This document shows positions 33,131-45,177 of a DNA stretch of 64,000 nt, piece by piece (the stretch's first letter is position 1; the number at the start of each line of letters is the position of its first letter). The position numbers and the translations under genes were made by a program. The notes under the pieces are model-generated. The model was not told where the DNA came from, did no database searches, and saw only the letters and a program-made list of their open reading frames with translations. This stretch comes from Lithobates sylvaticus (lineage: Eukaryota > Chordata > Amphibia > Anura > Ranidae): positions 184,454,286-184,518,285 of the forward strand of contig CM053029.1 in assembly GCA_028564925.1 (NCBI GenBank). Reading direction: 5' to 3'.

Positions 33131-33375
33131 AGGCGCCCGCATGATTGAATTTGATTGACAGCAGCGCGAGCCAATGACTGTGCTGCTATCAATCTTTCCA
33201 ATCAAGAGCAAAGAACCCCCGCCTAGAGAGGTAGAGCGCGTCTCTGGCGTGGGAATGAACGGGCTCAGGTGACTAACACGGGGGGGCTGGGGGGCTGGTC
33301 AGTGACAGAAGTTTTTTCACCTTAATGCATAGGATGCATTAAGGTGAAAAAACACGAGGGTTTACAACCCCTTTA
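33131..33375. mobile_element. M1-type MITE end with perfect hairpin
   Basis: GATTGACAGCAGCGCGAGCC and GAACGGGCTCAGGTGA resemble M1 interiors. A near-perfect hairpin at 33313-33353 has TTTTTTCACCTTAATGCAT arms. The piece ends GGGTTTACAACCCCTTTAA. Confidence 0.55.
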
Positions 33376-33645
33376 AGCTTAGGTTCACACTGACACCGGG
33401 ATTGAAATTGTGCAAGTTCAGCTGAACTCGCACAATTTCATTCCCGCATGTCAGTTCGACTTCGGGGGGCGATTTCAGAGACATCTGTGTGGGTTCCTGC
33501 ACAGATGTCTATACAAATCGCACCCGAAGTCGCCAAAAGTAATACAGAAATTACTTTTGGGAACAAATTCGGACGGTGCCATTGACGGCAATAGCCGCCA
33601 ATTTGGCATGCAATTTGACATGTCAATGTGAACTTAGGCTAAAAG
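33376..33645. mobile_element. MITE (GTTCACACTGACA ends)
   Basis: Left end GCTTAGGTTCACACTGACA, right end TGTCAATGTGAACTTAGGC: a clean inverted repeat of about 19 bp. The interior has CACAGATGTCT hairpin words. It is non-coding. Confidence 0.75.
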
Positions 33646-33683
33646 TCAGAATTCTGAGTTTGAGCGCTTGAATTCTAACAATA

Positions 33684-34045
33684 AAGTCATTGTAAACCCA
33701 TAATTTTCACTTTTTAAAAATAACAAACATATTATACTTACCAGCTCTGTGCAATGGTTTTGCACAGAGCAGGCTCGATCCTCCTCTTCTCAGGTCCCCT
33801 GCTTGTGCTCCTGGCTCCTTTCCCTGCCGAGCACCCCCATAGTAAGCCAGTGGCTATTGGGGCATGCATGCAGACTCGCTCCCGGCTATGATTCTGAGCC
33901 AATGAGGAGGGAGAAGAAAGCCTCTGCTCTTGTGCACATTGCTGGATGGAGAACGGGCTCAGGTAAGTGTAAGGGGTGGGGGGCTGGTGGTCAGAATGCA
34001 TTAAGATAAAAAAAAAAAAACGTCAGCCTTTAGAACTACGTTAAG
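33684..34045 (+). mobile_element. MITE family M1
   Basis: Starts TAAAGTCATTGTAAACCC. It carries ATAACAAACATATTATACTT and the CTGTGCAATGGTTTTGCACA hairpin, and ends after an A-run near 34010-34020. Confidence 0.7.
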
Positions 34046-34400
34046 CCTGGTTTCACACATATGCGAACACAGACATTGCATGTGATTCACACCCGCATTG
34101 CTGTGCCGATCACATGCAATGTATGGCTGAACTCGCATTGGATTTGCATAAAAAAGGTGCAGGGACTTTTTTTTCCGCACTGGAATCAGATCGCATGGTT
34201 GTTCACATCCAATTCCTGTCTGAATCCACAGTCCGCACTATGATCTGTGAACCGACCTGGGGGGTGTCATTAACATTGTATTGATACCCGCAAAGGTTCG
34301 CAGAGGGCAGTGTGAACTTCCTGTGGGAAAGATGCAATGCGGGAACTTGCACTGGAATGGCGCTGTTTCCTGCATCGCTATAGTGTGAACCCAGGCTCAA
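34046..34400. mobile_element. MITE (CCTGGTTTCACACATA ends)
   Basis: Left TTAAGCCTGGTTTCACACAT, right ATAGTGTGAACCCAGGCTCA: imperfect inverted repeat. Non-coding interior. Confidence 0.65.
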
Positions 34401-34539
34401 TGTCAGAACCTTAACTTTATTATCTCAGAGTTCTGATTCAATGAAAGGTTAGAACTACTGTATGTAATTAGGTCAGAATTCTTCGATTCAAATTTAAATC
34501 TGAGTTTAAAGGTCAGACTTTGACATTCCTGAGTCAGCA

Positions 34540-34952
34540 TTAAGACCCCTTAAGGCAGTTTTCAAGCGTTTTAGCACTAAAAATAGCACCTGTAAAGTAC
34601 CTGAAAACTGCCTCCCATGCCACCCCAGTGTGAAAGCCTGAGTGCTTTCACGCTGCGGCGGTGCGGTTGCAGGACGGGAAAAAGAGTTCTGCAAGCAGCA
34701 TCTTTGGGACAGTGGAGGAGCGGTGTATACACCACCCCTTCACCGCCCCTGCCCATTGGAATGAATGGGCAGCGCTTCTGAAATGCCTGAAAAGCGTTTC
34801 GGAAGTGCTGCAACCTGTGCGCTTTTAACTCCTGCTGTTAAACTGCTGTTTAAGCGGCCAAAAACTGTTGCTTAAACAGCAGTAAAGCGCCGCTAAAACT
34901 AGCGGTTCTTTACCGACAGCGGACCTGCCACCCCAGTGTGAAAGTAGCCTTA
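34540..34952. mobile_element. MITE, hairpin-rich, related to 8271-8708
   Basis: Shares GTGTGAAAGCCTGAGTGCTT, TTGCAGGACG and the CAGTGTGAAAGTAGCCTTA end with the 8271 element. It is more decayed and abuts the Harbinger-type element. Confidence 0.65.
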
Positions 34953-35858
34953 AGGCCCGTACACACGATACGAAAATCAGAAGGGAAAAGTCGTAAGACG
35001 AGCTGTCTGTGGATTTTCAGATCGTTAGTACGGTGCTTTCGACAGCCAATTTCACTTTTTCGTCAGACTGGGTGTGCAGGCTATAAAATTTTTGTCAGAT
35101 GTGAACTCAACGTCTGATTTTCGGATGGTCAGTACAGAAATCATCACACAAAAGTCGAAAGTACAAACACGCATGATCGGAATCAAAGAAAGACCGGAAA
35201 GAGTTTGGTCTTGTAAACTACTGTTCGTAATCTATAATTAACATTCGTGACGTGGCAATTGATTAAATGTCGAATTTCAGCGCACATTCTCATCTTGTTT
35301 AATCGGATAATAATGAAGCTGCTTTGCTGGTGATACTGTATGGAGTTATGCCAAACGTATTTTAAAATGCGTTTTTGTTTTGTAGTAATATAAATAATAT
35401 TAATATTATGGTTGTTGTTTGATTTTAAGATCAAAGATACAACTATATTGGTGTCCCTTGTTAATTTTCCATTGTGTTGTTTTTAATGTAACTGCCTACT
35501 CCGAAACTGTCATTTGAAGAAAAACACATAGTCAAGTATTATTCTCCACAATTGTTTTATTGTGCAGAAAAAAAAACAACAGAAATTTAATTAGAGATGC
35601 TATCTGCCATCTAAATAAAAATAACTTAATAAAAAACTGCGAATCAACGCTCACCAAACTTCTACTAACATGAAATTAGCAGAAGGGGCCCAAAGGGTGG
35701 CGAGAAATGAACTTCCTCTTTATACTCTCATAGTACGTCACTATGTTCGTGTTTGTCGAACGACAATTTGCGGATAGTTAGTATGCTAGACAAAATCTTG
35801 CACATGCGCTTTTGACAAAAATCAGACACTCGAACAATTGAACCGTGTGTACGAGGTT
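34953..35858 (-). mobile_element. Non-autonomous Harbinger element, TTA target duplication
   Basis: The ends AGGCCCGTACACACGATACG and CCGTGTGTACGAGGTT are flanked by TTA on both sides (34950-34952, 35859-35861), as for PIF/Harbinger. In reverse complement, its two halves match the two ends of the large element at 50369-58039, with the coding middle deleted. A second copy begins at 63261 in the opposite orientation. Confidence 0.85.
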
Positions 35859-35906
35859 TTAGAGTTCAAAATTTGAATCTTGAGATTTAAAGGGAGTATA
35901 CACACC

Positions 35907-36728
35907 CAGTGATGTAAGTAACTGAGTTAAAATAAACTGAGTTACCTAACGCAGTTACTTTAGAGGGTAACGAGTAATCTAACTGATTACTTTTCCCCTC
36001 ATGGTAACTCCGTTCCTATTACTTTGGCTTAGTTACCCCAATTACATCTACCGCCACTAGATGGCAGTAGTGCAATTCCGGTGTGCTGCCGAAAAAGTTC
36101 CCCTGCCGGATAAGGACCCCCTGTACTGCGCAGGCGCAGGGCTTGCGCAGTACGAAGGACTACAGAGCTTCCGAAAATTGCCGAACCTAAACAGCTTTGA
36201 GTGAACTCTACACCGCGCAGGTGCAGTTAACATGTAATTGTACAAGGCGATGCCGCACGCTCCCGATGCTCGTGCTACTCTGCAAGGGGCGTCTATCGTG
36301 TAAGTAAGGGGCGGGTCTAGTATTACTGTAACCAAGGGGCGCATTTATTATTATTGTTATATATCGAGCTCTGCCCATTAATTTAACATTCGCCCTCTTC
36401 TGTAGCCATCCGCCCCTTACACGATATAATAATAAAAGACCCGCCCCTTGCTTACATGCTATAACAGATCTGCCCCTTGGTTAGAGTAATAATAGAGCAG
36501 CCCCTTACACGATATATAAGAATAATAATAAATGCGCCCCTTGGTTACAGTAATACTAGACCCGCCCCTTAGTTACACGTATAGAATATTTTTAAAAAAA
36601 GTCAGTTACTTTGCTGCGTAACTAATTATTTTCCAATGTAGTAACTGAGTTACTAACGCAATTACTTTTTGGGAGAAGTAATTTGTAACTTAACTAATTA
36701 CTTTTTTAAAGTAAGATGACCAACACTG
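35907..36728. mobile_element. 822-bp non-autonomous hAT element with 8-bp target duplication
   Basis: Runs from CAGTGATGTAAGTAACTGAG to GACCAACACTG, with the exact 8-bp duplication TACACACC at 35899-35906 and 36729-36736. The ends are built of AGTAAC/GTTACT words, a style familiar from vertebrate hAT-type MITEs. Inside, about 36295-36365 pairs with about 36509-36581 as a ~71-bp inverted repeat with few mismatches. Confidence 0.9.
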
Positions 36729-36736
36729 TACACACC

Positions 36737-37099
36737 ACACCTGCAGTTACAGCGGTTTGCTTCTTTACATGAAGACCCATAGCGTTATGACAGAGCATAC
36801 AATGGAAACATTTTGTGGTTTATGTATTATAAACTCAAACTGAAATGTTGGTATTCTGTAAGTAGAACTATAACACCAGACACATCTGTTTACATTCACA
36901 AAGTGTCAGAGGTTCTTCAAAGCCAGCAGGGGGCAGCAAATGTTTAATTAACATGTATCGGAGTCGTAATTCACAAGTATGAATTTATTGTTAGGATCCA
37001 GTTAAAATTCAAGTATTCATTCAAACTGGCTATATGCTGTCAGATTTTTTTTTTACACATTTTTTTTGTTTGTTTTTGCTACAATTTTTTTGAAGGACA
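36737..37099. other. No gene recognised
   Basis: AT-rich sequence with T-runs near 37050. Nothing supportable. Confidence 0.5.
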
Positions 37100-37103
37100 A
37101 TTA

Positions 37104-37357
37104 ATGCCGGTTCTCATAGGGGCGACCTGTCAAGCGACTTAGCCGCCATACAAGTCGCGCTCCAGTCATTGCAATGGAACCGTTCTAATAGGAGCGACTC
37201 AAGTCACTCTGACATAGAAAAAGGTTCCTGTAGTACTTTGGGGCGACTTCGGAGCAGCTTGCATTAACTTCTATACAGAAGTCGTTTTGCAAGCCGCACA
37301 GAGTCGACGAGAGTCGAGGCGACTTTGAAGCCGCCCCTGTGTGAACTGGCACTGAAG
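37104..37357. mobile_element. MITE (TGCCGGTTCTCATAGGGG ends)
   Basis: The left end AATGCCGGTTCTCATAGG and the right end CTGTGTGAACTGGCACTG are imperfect inverted repeats. The interior has GCGACTT/AAGTCGC words. Confidence 0.55.
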
Positions 37358-37570
37358 AATGGCTTCCAAAACATTGTGTCATTTGTTGCTTAAAGATGAT
37401 CTCCAGCTACAGTCAGGGTTTACTACTATCTGGGGCTCTGTTAAAGAGATTTCCCCTCACTTCCTGCCCTGGTGACCATTTTTTTTTAAACAAACAGGCA
37501 GTGAGGGAAAATCTACACCAAACAACAATAGAAAGCTGAAGCGTGGTAGCATTCCTCTGCTTGACCTAAA

Positions 37571-37741
37571 ATAAAGCTGGCCATGCACCTATAGATTATC
37601 TGCAGATTTTCTATGGTTAGATGGAAAAAGTGCAACAGATTTCTCCATGTATGCTAAACTGTGTGGATGGAGGAATCTCCCACTTTTTCCATATAACAAT
37701 AGAAAATCTGCAGATAATCTATAGGTGTATGGCCAGCTTTA
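37571..37741. mobile_element. Near-perfect palindromic MITE
   Basis: Arms of about 60 bp (37571-37631 and 37680-37741) begin TAAAGCTGGCCATGCACC and end TATGGCCAGCTTTA. They share AGATTATCTGCAGATTTTCT. The short middle gives one long stem-loop. Confidence 0.85.
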
Positions 37742-39875
37742 GTGTTTTTACCTCTGTCTGTGTGCTGTTGGTGGATTTCCTTCACTAGTTGTCTGGTAAA
37801 ACTGTTACCAGATCAGAAAGTAAAAAAAAAAAAACTCTCAGAGTCTGGGATAGCAGTAAAACCTGACAGGGGTTCTAATACTTTCCAACCAATGCTGGAA
37901 AAAAAAAACATTTGGCTATAGATGCAAAGAAAAAAAAAATTCTATATTTTTAAACCTGAAGCTTACATTGAAATAGTAAATGGTGCTCCTGCCATGAAGG
38001 TTTTTGTTCAGGCATTTCTTGCTATAGGGTGGCAACACTTTGTCCTTATCTATCAATTGTGCTCCTATGTTGTCACCATGTTGCACTGGCTTCTGATGGA
38101 GATTACAAGTGCCTGTTGTAAGCACATGTCACTAAGGCATGGTCCACCATTGTTACATTATGAAACCAGCCCAGAAAAATGCTATGTAGCAATCACTGGA
38201 ATACATGTAAACAAGAATTTGTTGCAGAGGTCCAGCAGCAGTAGCCGCCAGGAGTGTGCAGAGCGCATGCTCTCGGCACAGCTCTGTTGCCACTAATGCG
38301 CGCAAATATGCTACCTCTCGGCGACAAGGCTCGGCCGCGAGAGCCCGCATGTTTGCGTGTGCTCGTGGCCAACAGGTTAAGCTAAAAAAAAAAGCTGGAC
38401 AAAAAAATGCTGGTAGTAGGGCGTTTTGGAGCGTTAGCGTTTCCTATAGCGTTTTTTGCAGTTCCATTAAAAAAAAGAGCTCAAAAACACTATAAGTAGC
38501 ATCTAGCAGCCAATAGGAGCTCCTCTGCTGGAAAAACTCTCCAAGAAACAAGTACTGTGCATTGACACATACAGTAGAACAACAATATTTCACTTCTAGG
38601 AGCAGAAAAAATGCCAATAACAGCTTCTAGGAGCTAAAAAAAAGGCTAGTGTGCATGGAGCCTTACGCTTCAAATTGGGGGGTGGTAATAGCATGCAGTT
38701 GAATTTTGCCACCCCCCAATAGCCCCCCTCCAAGCTGCAAAGGCAAAAGTTAACCTCATCACATTAAGTGGTCATTGCGGCATGGTGGTGCATGCTTTTA
38801 GGAGTTAAAACAGCTGATGAGGAGGTGACATAACGCTTCCTCACCACCTGTGAAAAGCAATCCACCACATATGGACAAATTATGCGTAAACAAGCTCTTA
38901 GGGTTTATATCTACATGTGACAACAGAGAGTGACATCTAGAGCACATAAAATATACATTTTCCAGAAGGAAACCTAGGTGATCGTAGGTAACAAGACCTG
39001 ACAAAGTTAATGTTTAAAAGATGAAGATAAAAGAACAAGAGGTTAACAAAGTTGGATAATAAAGAAAAAAGAGATATGGGTGGTGAAACTGTAGGACAAC
39101 TATTATTATAAAAAAAAAACTCCTAAGTGTTTGTTAACCCCCCCCCCCCCCCCAAAAAAATACAGATCCTTGCCCTTAAAGCAGATTACACAGCACAGTG
39201 CTTGCGCTGTGTAATCTGCCCCCCTGTAAACTGTAAAAAAAAAACTCCCTGAACCTGCCACTTCCTGTATCCCCTCTCTGCCCTGACCACCGTGGTCAGA
39301 GTGCATGCCTGCATCATACACTGCTGCCCCCTCTGTTCTCCTCTCTCCCCCTCACCCCCTCTTTCCTGCCTGTCAGCTCCCTCTCTGTGTCTGTCAGACA
39401 GGGCTTCTGCGGGAGGAGACGAGTGGCCACCTGATCTCGGTCCCTCTCGCAGAAGCCATCCGTCGGAGCTGTGAAGCGGCCGCGAGTCATGTGACTGGCC
39501 TAAAGACAGCTCAAAATCGGTATTTACAATGCTCGTTTTTTAAAACAACTAACATAGTGTGCTATGTCAGCCTCTAATGGAGGGGCTGGCATAGACTCAT
39601 AAAAATGGATTATCAAATACTTTAACTAAAATCTTTTTAGGTGTACTATTTTTTTTTTTTTGCGACCGTTCAGCGTTCTATTCTTAACATTCTATCCACT
39701 TTTATTTTCAAAGAACCTCGTATTTGTTGGATAAAATACATTTTTTATGTCTCTTCTATTAGTTCCAAAAACTCAGATGTGCTATTAGTTTTTCTTGCAC
39801 TGGTATAGGACCCCAGTGATGTTGGGGTCTACATGACAGAATAAGTTCCGAGACATCTGGTCGGGCTGGATGTTC
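37742..39875. other. No gene; scattered MITE pieces
   Basis: The piece at about 38395-38670 has MITE character (GCGTTTTGGAGCG words and a GTGTGCATGGAGCCTTA end). A small hairpin, TTGGGGGGTGGTA with TGCCACCCCCCAA, lies at about 38677-38719. C-run at 39139-39153. The rest shows no coding or RNA signal. Confidence 0.5.
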
Positions 39876-39959
39876 GAGGGTTCTTCAAAAGGTTTCCGCA
39901 CTTTTTTTAAACTCTATTAAATATAAAAAAGTGTGGAAACTTTTTTTGAAGACCCCTTA
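39876..39959. mobile_element. Very short mariner-type MITE
   Basis: The inverted arms GGGTTCTTCAAAAGGTTTCC and GGAAACTTTTTTTGAAGACC enclose about 40 bp, much like the tiny mariner-derived MADE1-type elements, whose ends are similar in sequence. Confidence 0.6.
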
Positions 39960-40737
39960 TAATATTCTTTTGAAATAGACAAGTCCCGCAAGCCTGGAGT
40001 ACTGTTTAAGATTAATAGATGGGTTTCACCTACTTGACATATATGTGAAACTTTTTGCAAGTGGTTGTTGCACTTGTTATGTAAATTAAAGAAACTGTAT
40101 GTGTCCGTGCCACCGTTTTTCTTGTTAATTTTTCTATTGGTTATCTTCCCACCCTTGCTACATTTCCTTTTTTAATGTGTAAATGACATATTCTGATGTA
40201 TTAAGACACTGTGCGATACTTGGGGTTCTCTCAATCAAGTTACAACCCCTTGATGTATTTACACACTCATTCTATCTGCTGTCTATGGCACTACAATGCA
40301 TCTGTGTGTACTGTATGGCCTGTCTCATGCTGTGCAATCACTGGAATAATTAACACATTCTTTTGTTCTGTAAAAGTTTCTTTAGTCTGTATGTATAATA
40401 TACATATATAATAAAACGAATTATGCAAAATAAAAAAGTTTTTTATTACTTTGGATCTTAAAACTGGTACCAAGCCAGTAAAAACAATTTGGGTATAGGT
40501 TGAGAGGAGGTTTGGGAATGTAAGAGTAGTGGCTGGGGGTATAGTGGGGATAGATACCCTTTGTCTCTGCCGCCTACCCACCTCTGAGCACTGTCCCTTG
40601 GTTCCAACCCCTATCCACCTCCCAGTACCGCCCCTTTCGGAGAATACAGAACCAAGCATCATTTTCTGTTACTAATTTGTATGGAATTTGTTCATGATAA
40701 CAAGAAAGATAGTAAAAAAGATAACCTGCAGAAAGCA
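39960..40737. other. No gene recognised
   Basis: AT-rich with short frames only. Confidence 0.5.
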
Positions 40738-41110
40738 AAATAGACCCCACCCAAGCAACAGTAGACCCCCCTCCCCACAGCAACAATAGATCCCCCACAC
40801 AATTGCCCCCCCCCCCAGCAACAATGGACCCCGCACAACAAAATAGCACCCCAGCAACAATAGACCCCAGCAGCAACAACAGATCTCCCAGCAGCCAACA
40901 TCAATAGACCCTCCAGCAGCCAGCAACAATAGACCTCTCTCTCAACAGTAGATCCCAACTAGCAACAATTCACACCCCAGTAACATAAGCCCCCCCCCAC
41001 CAACAATAGACCTACCCAGCAACAATAGACTCCCACGCAAAAATAGATCCCCACCAGAGACAAAACATCCACCAGCACCCAGCATCAATAGCCCCTTCAG
41101 CACACCCCAG
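40738..41110 (+). repeat. ~18-bp CAGCAACAATAGACCCCC minisatellite
   Basis: Degenerate units of 16-21 bp, with C-runs near 40806-40816 and 40989-40998. On the minus strand the repeat yields Gly/Leu/Cys-rich open frames with no gene meaning. Confidence 0.85.
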
Positions 41111-42489
41111 CACTCCTTGCCCCTACATACATTTAGTGCTGGAGGTGCTGGAGCTGCGATACCCCGCATTCCCGCTGAAAAAAAGCCCTGGTAATATGGC
41201 TGGGCAATCGGTAGGTTTTGAGTAAGATATCCAGGGTTGCCAAAATGTTATGAAGTGTTTGTTATCTAGGATAGATGTCAGCTTCTTATTGAGCATGGTG
41301 CCATTGATTCAACCTGTAACCTTTTCAAAGCTCAGAGTGGGGGGTGTTCCAAGCCCTGGCAATGGTTCATTTGGTAGCTGTAAAAATCTGAGTTACAAGA
41401 GCTTTTCCATCCAGAAATAATCCTGGATAGATTTGTTGAAGAGCTTATTTAATTTCATTTTCAAGAGTATGAAGAGGGAATTGAATGATTCTGTAGTTAA
41501 ATAGATATCTTCAGTGTTGCTTTGAGTGGCAGGGAAGATCAGAAAGCTCCTATTTGTCTTCAACACTGTACCTGAATCCTTGGAAGTAAAGGACTTATGT
41601 ACTGTTGAGGAGAATTACATGCAACAGGAAGTGTTTCAAATCTCTCCAAAGTGAAGTTAATCCAGTTACACCAAAAGAACTGTTCTGACTGTAAGATTTC
41701 CACTCTTTTGTTTCTGGTGACAACTCACTCAATTTAGCATTTTCTACTTTAGTCGATACCAGTGGTCACCAGGACAAAAAGAGAGAGAGAGTAAATCTCC
41801 CAAGCAGTGACAGACAGCAATAAAAACTTGTTCTAACCACCTCACCATTCAATCCAAAAATTAAAAATTATTTGGTTTCGCTAAATCCAAAGAAAAGCTG
41901 TGCAAAGACAGTAGAGGTGAGCTCGGGTGTGAAACAGGCAGTGAAACATTTCTCGATCTGTGCAGCTGCGGACAGGGAAATGTCTCACTGCCTGTGATTA
42001 GCGGTGTGCAGTGTCGGCTTCCTGGTGGGATCGGGCAGGTGGGATCCCGAACACGCCCAAGCCCATTCCTACCAGACAGATAATTAGTAACAGTTGGACT
42101 GCAGTGTGTATAATAAATGGTGTTGCGCTGTTGTTCAACTGAAGTGTAACCAACGTGTCACAAAATAATAATAATAATAATAATACAAAATAGTACTTGA
42201 AATGAAAAAAGGCAATGATAAAGGTGTGTGCAAGGTGGCAGTGTAAACCAAACGTGCAAATAAACTCTTCAAATTTACAAATTCCTTACAATCAAGCAAA
42301 TAACAAATGATTTGTACAACAAACAAAATGACATATTTAACAAATGTGGGTGGTTAGTCAATCAATGGTCATTAAGCTGAACGACATACACTGAACAGTG
42401 AAATGAAAATGTGACAAGTAACAAGTCTCTAATGCAGTCTTCTTAGGATTAAGGTGAAAAACAGTGAAGTGTAGTGCTACAGTCTTACC
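41111..42489. other. No gene; one trinucleotide run
   Basis: Contains (TAA)n at about 42165-42185. The rest has no supportable feature. Confidence 0.5.
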
Positions 42490-43639
42490 GTGCAAACTGA
42501 TAAATATAAACCAGTGTCTCTTCATTCCATGCAATGACACCTCTGTGTGAAGTGGCCTCTCACCTTACTGCTGTAAGGTAACAGCATAGGAAAACCAGTG
42601 GTTGCAATATCTTCTGGGGGTCTTTATATAAATGGCTGGTGGTTTGAGAAAATCTCAATTTCCTTTCAGGGTCTTCCTCTCGTTATCTCAAGAATCCATG
42701 TTGGGTAGCGGACAGTGATTCATTCCTCTTTAATGTATTCTCACTCTCACCCAAAGGGGGAGGGGGGTATAGAGGGAAGAAGGGGGATGCCCATATAGTG
42801 TAGTATGTAATACATTTTTTTTTAGATAAAAACAAACACTAAAACACTCACATTAAGCAAGATGGAACACAATACATCATCCACAAGCACCAAGCTTGTT
42901 TCTACATCACTTCCTGTGTGCCTGTCAACCAATCCCAATGCGTATCGTCACAATCAGGGGTACAAGCTAACACTCAGTGCACTTAAATAGTCTCCTAGGA
43001 ACGTATGGTATTGTGGCCATTTTGTTGAAGTTCCCATTGAATTCAATAGTGGTGGCCATTTTCTAAGTGTCTTCCTACTGAAATTTATATAGCGGCCATT
43101 TTCCCGAAGTATTTGGCGGCCATTTTCCCAGAGGTGTCAAAGCAAACAGTGTATATGGATATAATAAAAACAAAGGGTCCTGGGGATAAAGATCCCACTG
43201 AGATGCATCATAAAAAATGGCTGACGCTATCGCCGCCATACCCTTGTTGGAATCAGCTTACACAGATGGGCTGCTACGTGGAATCCATAATGGATGCTTG
43301 TACCCCTTGACCCAGCAATTTATTACAGTTGTATCCAAGAGTCCATACTCTTGAAGAATAAGATAACTTTGATCATACAGACTTTTACAGACAGATCATA
43401 CAGATTTTTTTGAATAATTTGCATATCCAAAAAATCCCACCTGCGGCTTCACTGTTTACCTATTGCATTAGTGTGCTGCGGCTGTGTTTTTTAAATATCA
43501 TAGAGGCCAGTTCAGAGCTATGCAATGATTGCTATGATATATGATTTGAGTCCTCTGCGCGTGGGGCTTCCATGACAGCTGGGTTAGACCTCCTCAACGG
43601 ATCGTGCACGAGGTTGTGTCTTTGTTGACATTGGTAATC

Positions 43640-43649
43640 GCTCTATAGC

Positions 43650-43694
<45 letters not shown>
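43640..43694. repeat. (AT)n microsatellite
   Basis: About 22 AT repeats, directly followed by a hammerhead-like motif. Confidence 0.95.
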
Positions 43695-43696
<2 letters not shown>

Positions 43697-43699
<3 letters not shown>

Positions 43700-43760
43700 A
43701 AAACAAGCTCCTGAAGAAGCAGTAACTTTTTCCACGAAACATGTCGAGCGAACAGTTTTT
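43697..43760 (+). ncRNA. Hammerhead-like motif, partly degraded
   Basis: Helix I GCTC (43707-43710) and GAGC (43746-43749) are identical to those of the intact ribozymes at 958 and 2851. The core CTGAAGA (43711-43717) differs only at position 7, which tolerates any base in hammerheads. GAAAC (43736-43740) and ATGTC precede the cleavage position. Helix II (AGCAG..CCAC) is poor, so activity is doubtful. Flanking sequence at about 42490-43960 may be the rest of an old Penelope-like terminal repeat. Confidence 0.5.
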
Positions 43761-44032
43761 ACATGGTATAATCATTCTAGTGTCACATAATTTGTGACCA
43801 TATGGAGCCTTTGTTGTGTTTTCTCCTTTTTAAACAATGTATTTTAAATTGTGACTGTAATAAAATGTATATACTTTTTATACCAACTTTTGTTATCCAA
43901 AGCTTTTGTATGGTACCATTAAAGTCCATTTCAGCCTCTGCAAAAAAACTTCTTCTCTATCTTGATGGGACGAAGGTCCCCCCCCCCTGTTTCTTATACA
44001 TTTCCTAAATGTTGGCACTCTTCTAAAAGTGT

Positions 44033-44375
44033 AAATTTGCTGTGCCCTCAAAATAACTCAACACACAGCCATTATTGTCTAAACCGCTGGCAACAAAAGT
44101 GAGTACACCCCTAAGTGAAGATGTCCAAACTGGGCCCAAAGTGTCAATATTTGGTGTGGTTACCATTATTTTCCAGCACTGCCCTAATTAACCCTCTTGG
44201 GCATAGAGTTCACCAGAGCTTCACAGGTTGCCACTGGAGTCCTCTTCCACTCCTCCATGACGATATCACGGAGCTGGTGGATATTAGAGACCTTGCGCTC
44301 CTCCACCTTCCGTTTGAGGATGCCCCACAGATGCTTAATAGGGTTTGGGTCTGGAGAAATACTGTATATGTTTTC
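44033..44375 (-). pseudogene. Tc1/mariner transposase fragment
   Basis: On the minus strand it encodes DPNPIKHLWGILKRKVEERK followed by VSNIHQLRDIVMEEW and ALVNSMPKRV, the C-terminal third of a DD34E Tc1-like transposase. The last catalytic region (normally NPIENLW) is changed to NPIKHLW, so the catalytic glutamate is replaced. CAACAAAAGTGAGTACACCC toward the left is the terminal repeat. The N-terminal two-thirds are gone. Confidence 0.85.
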
Positions 44376-44989
44376 ATAACCAGAGTGTGATGTCACTTTA
44401 ATGAATACAGAGGTACATTTGATTTGTTTGATTTCTATCTGCTTTATATCACAGGCAGCCCAAGATAAAGGCCTCTCAAACATTAGCCCTGTGATGATAT
44501 TTAGTTATATAGAAGCACCTTGTGAATAAAATATCTCCCAACATGTGCTGCTCCTGTGTAACTGGCCACTGTGTTAAATTCACATGTTCAATTCTTAACT
44601 GGAATCCTCACCTATAATTAAGATATACATAAAATTGTGGAACTTCATGAGTCACACCACGTAATTCTATAATGTAATATTCCTAATATTATTCAGCATG
44701 AACTTGCCTGTGCGTCATCATTAAGAGCTGAGAATGTTAGAAAGATTTTCACAGTACGTCATTGTCCCATTATGCTTCTAACTGTCTCAGCCAACCTATT
44801 TTGAGTATCCAGTTCTCATTTGTATTAGAGTATGTACCAAGAACTTGTTTAGGGTTCAAGCTGATGGGTGTTCTAGGCAAACACTATGTTTTCAATTCAA
44901 ACACATGGAGCTGCATTCAAATGGAAAAGTAGCTTTGCACAAGAAAAGTCTGCAGATAAAAATGAACCTTAATACATATATTATTATTT

Positions 44990-45177
44990 TACAGTTTTTT
45001 TTGGAAATATTGAGTTTGGGAAAGTGACGTAACACCCATACTGATAAGTCAATAAATAAGTGATGTGCGAGGAGACTGACTGAGTAGAGGAGTTATGTGT
45101 CATCAGCATAGATATGCTATTGGAAGCCGTCAGCTGACCCAGGGAGGAAGTAAATAGAGAATGAAAGGGGTCCAAGG
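44990..45177 (-). pseudogene. L2-type LINE RT fragment
   Basis: Minus-strand reading gives LDPFHSLFTSSLGQLTAS and then, after a frame change, SISMLMTHNSS, equivalent to [19 protein letters not shown] and YHLYADDTQ in the 28615 copy. It stops exactly where a hAT end (45178) begins. It may be the continuation of the LINE at 48048-50330, displaced by the insertion. Confidence 0.75.

Noticed and set aside
39260-39580. Ser/Pro-rich frames near a GC-rich patch as a host exon
   Set aside because: No splice-site pairing, domain or conserved motif, and it lies in repeat-like sequence.
44115-44390. Plus-strand 91-codon frame
   Set aside because: It is antisense to the Tc1 transposase fragment read on the minus strand.
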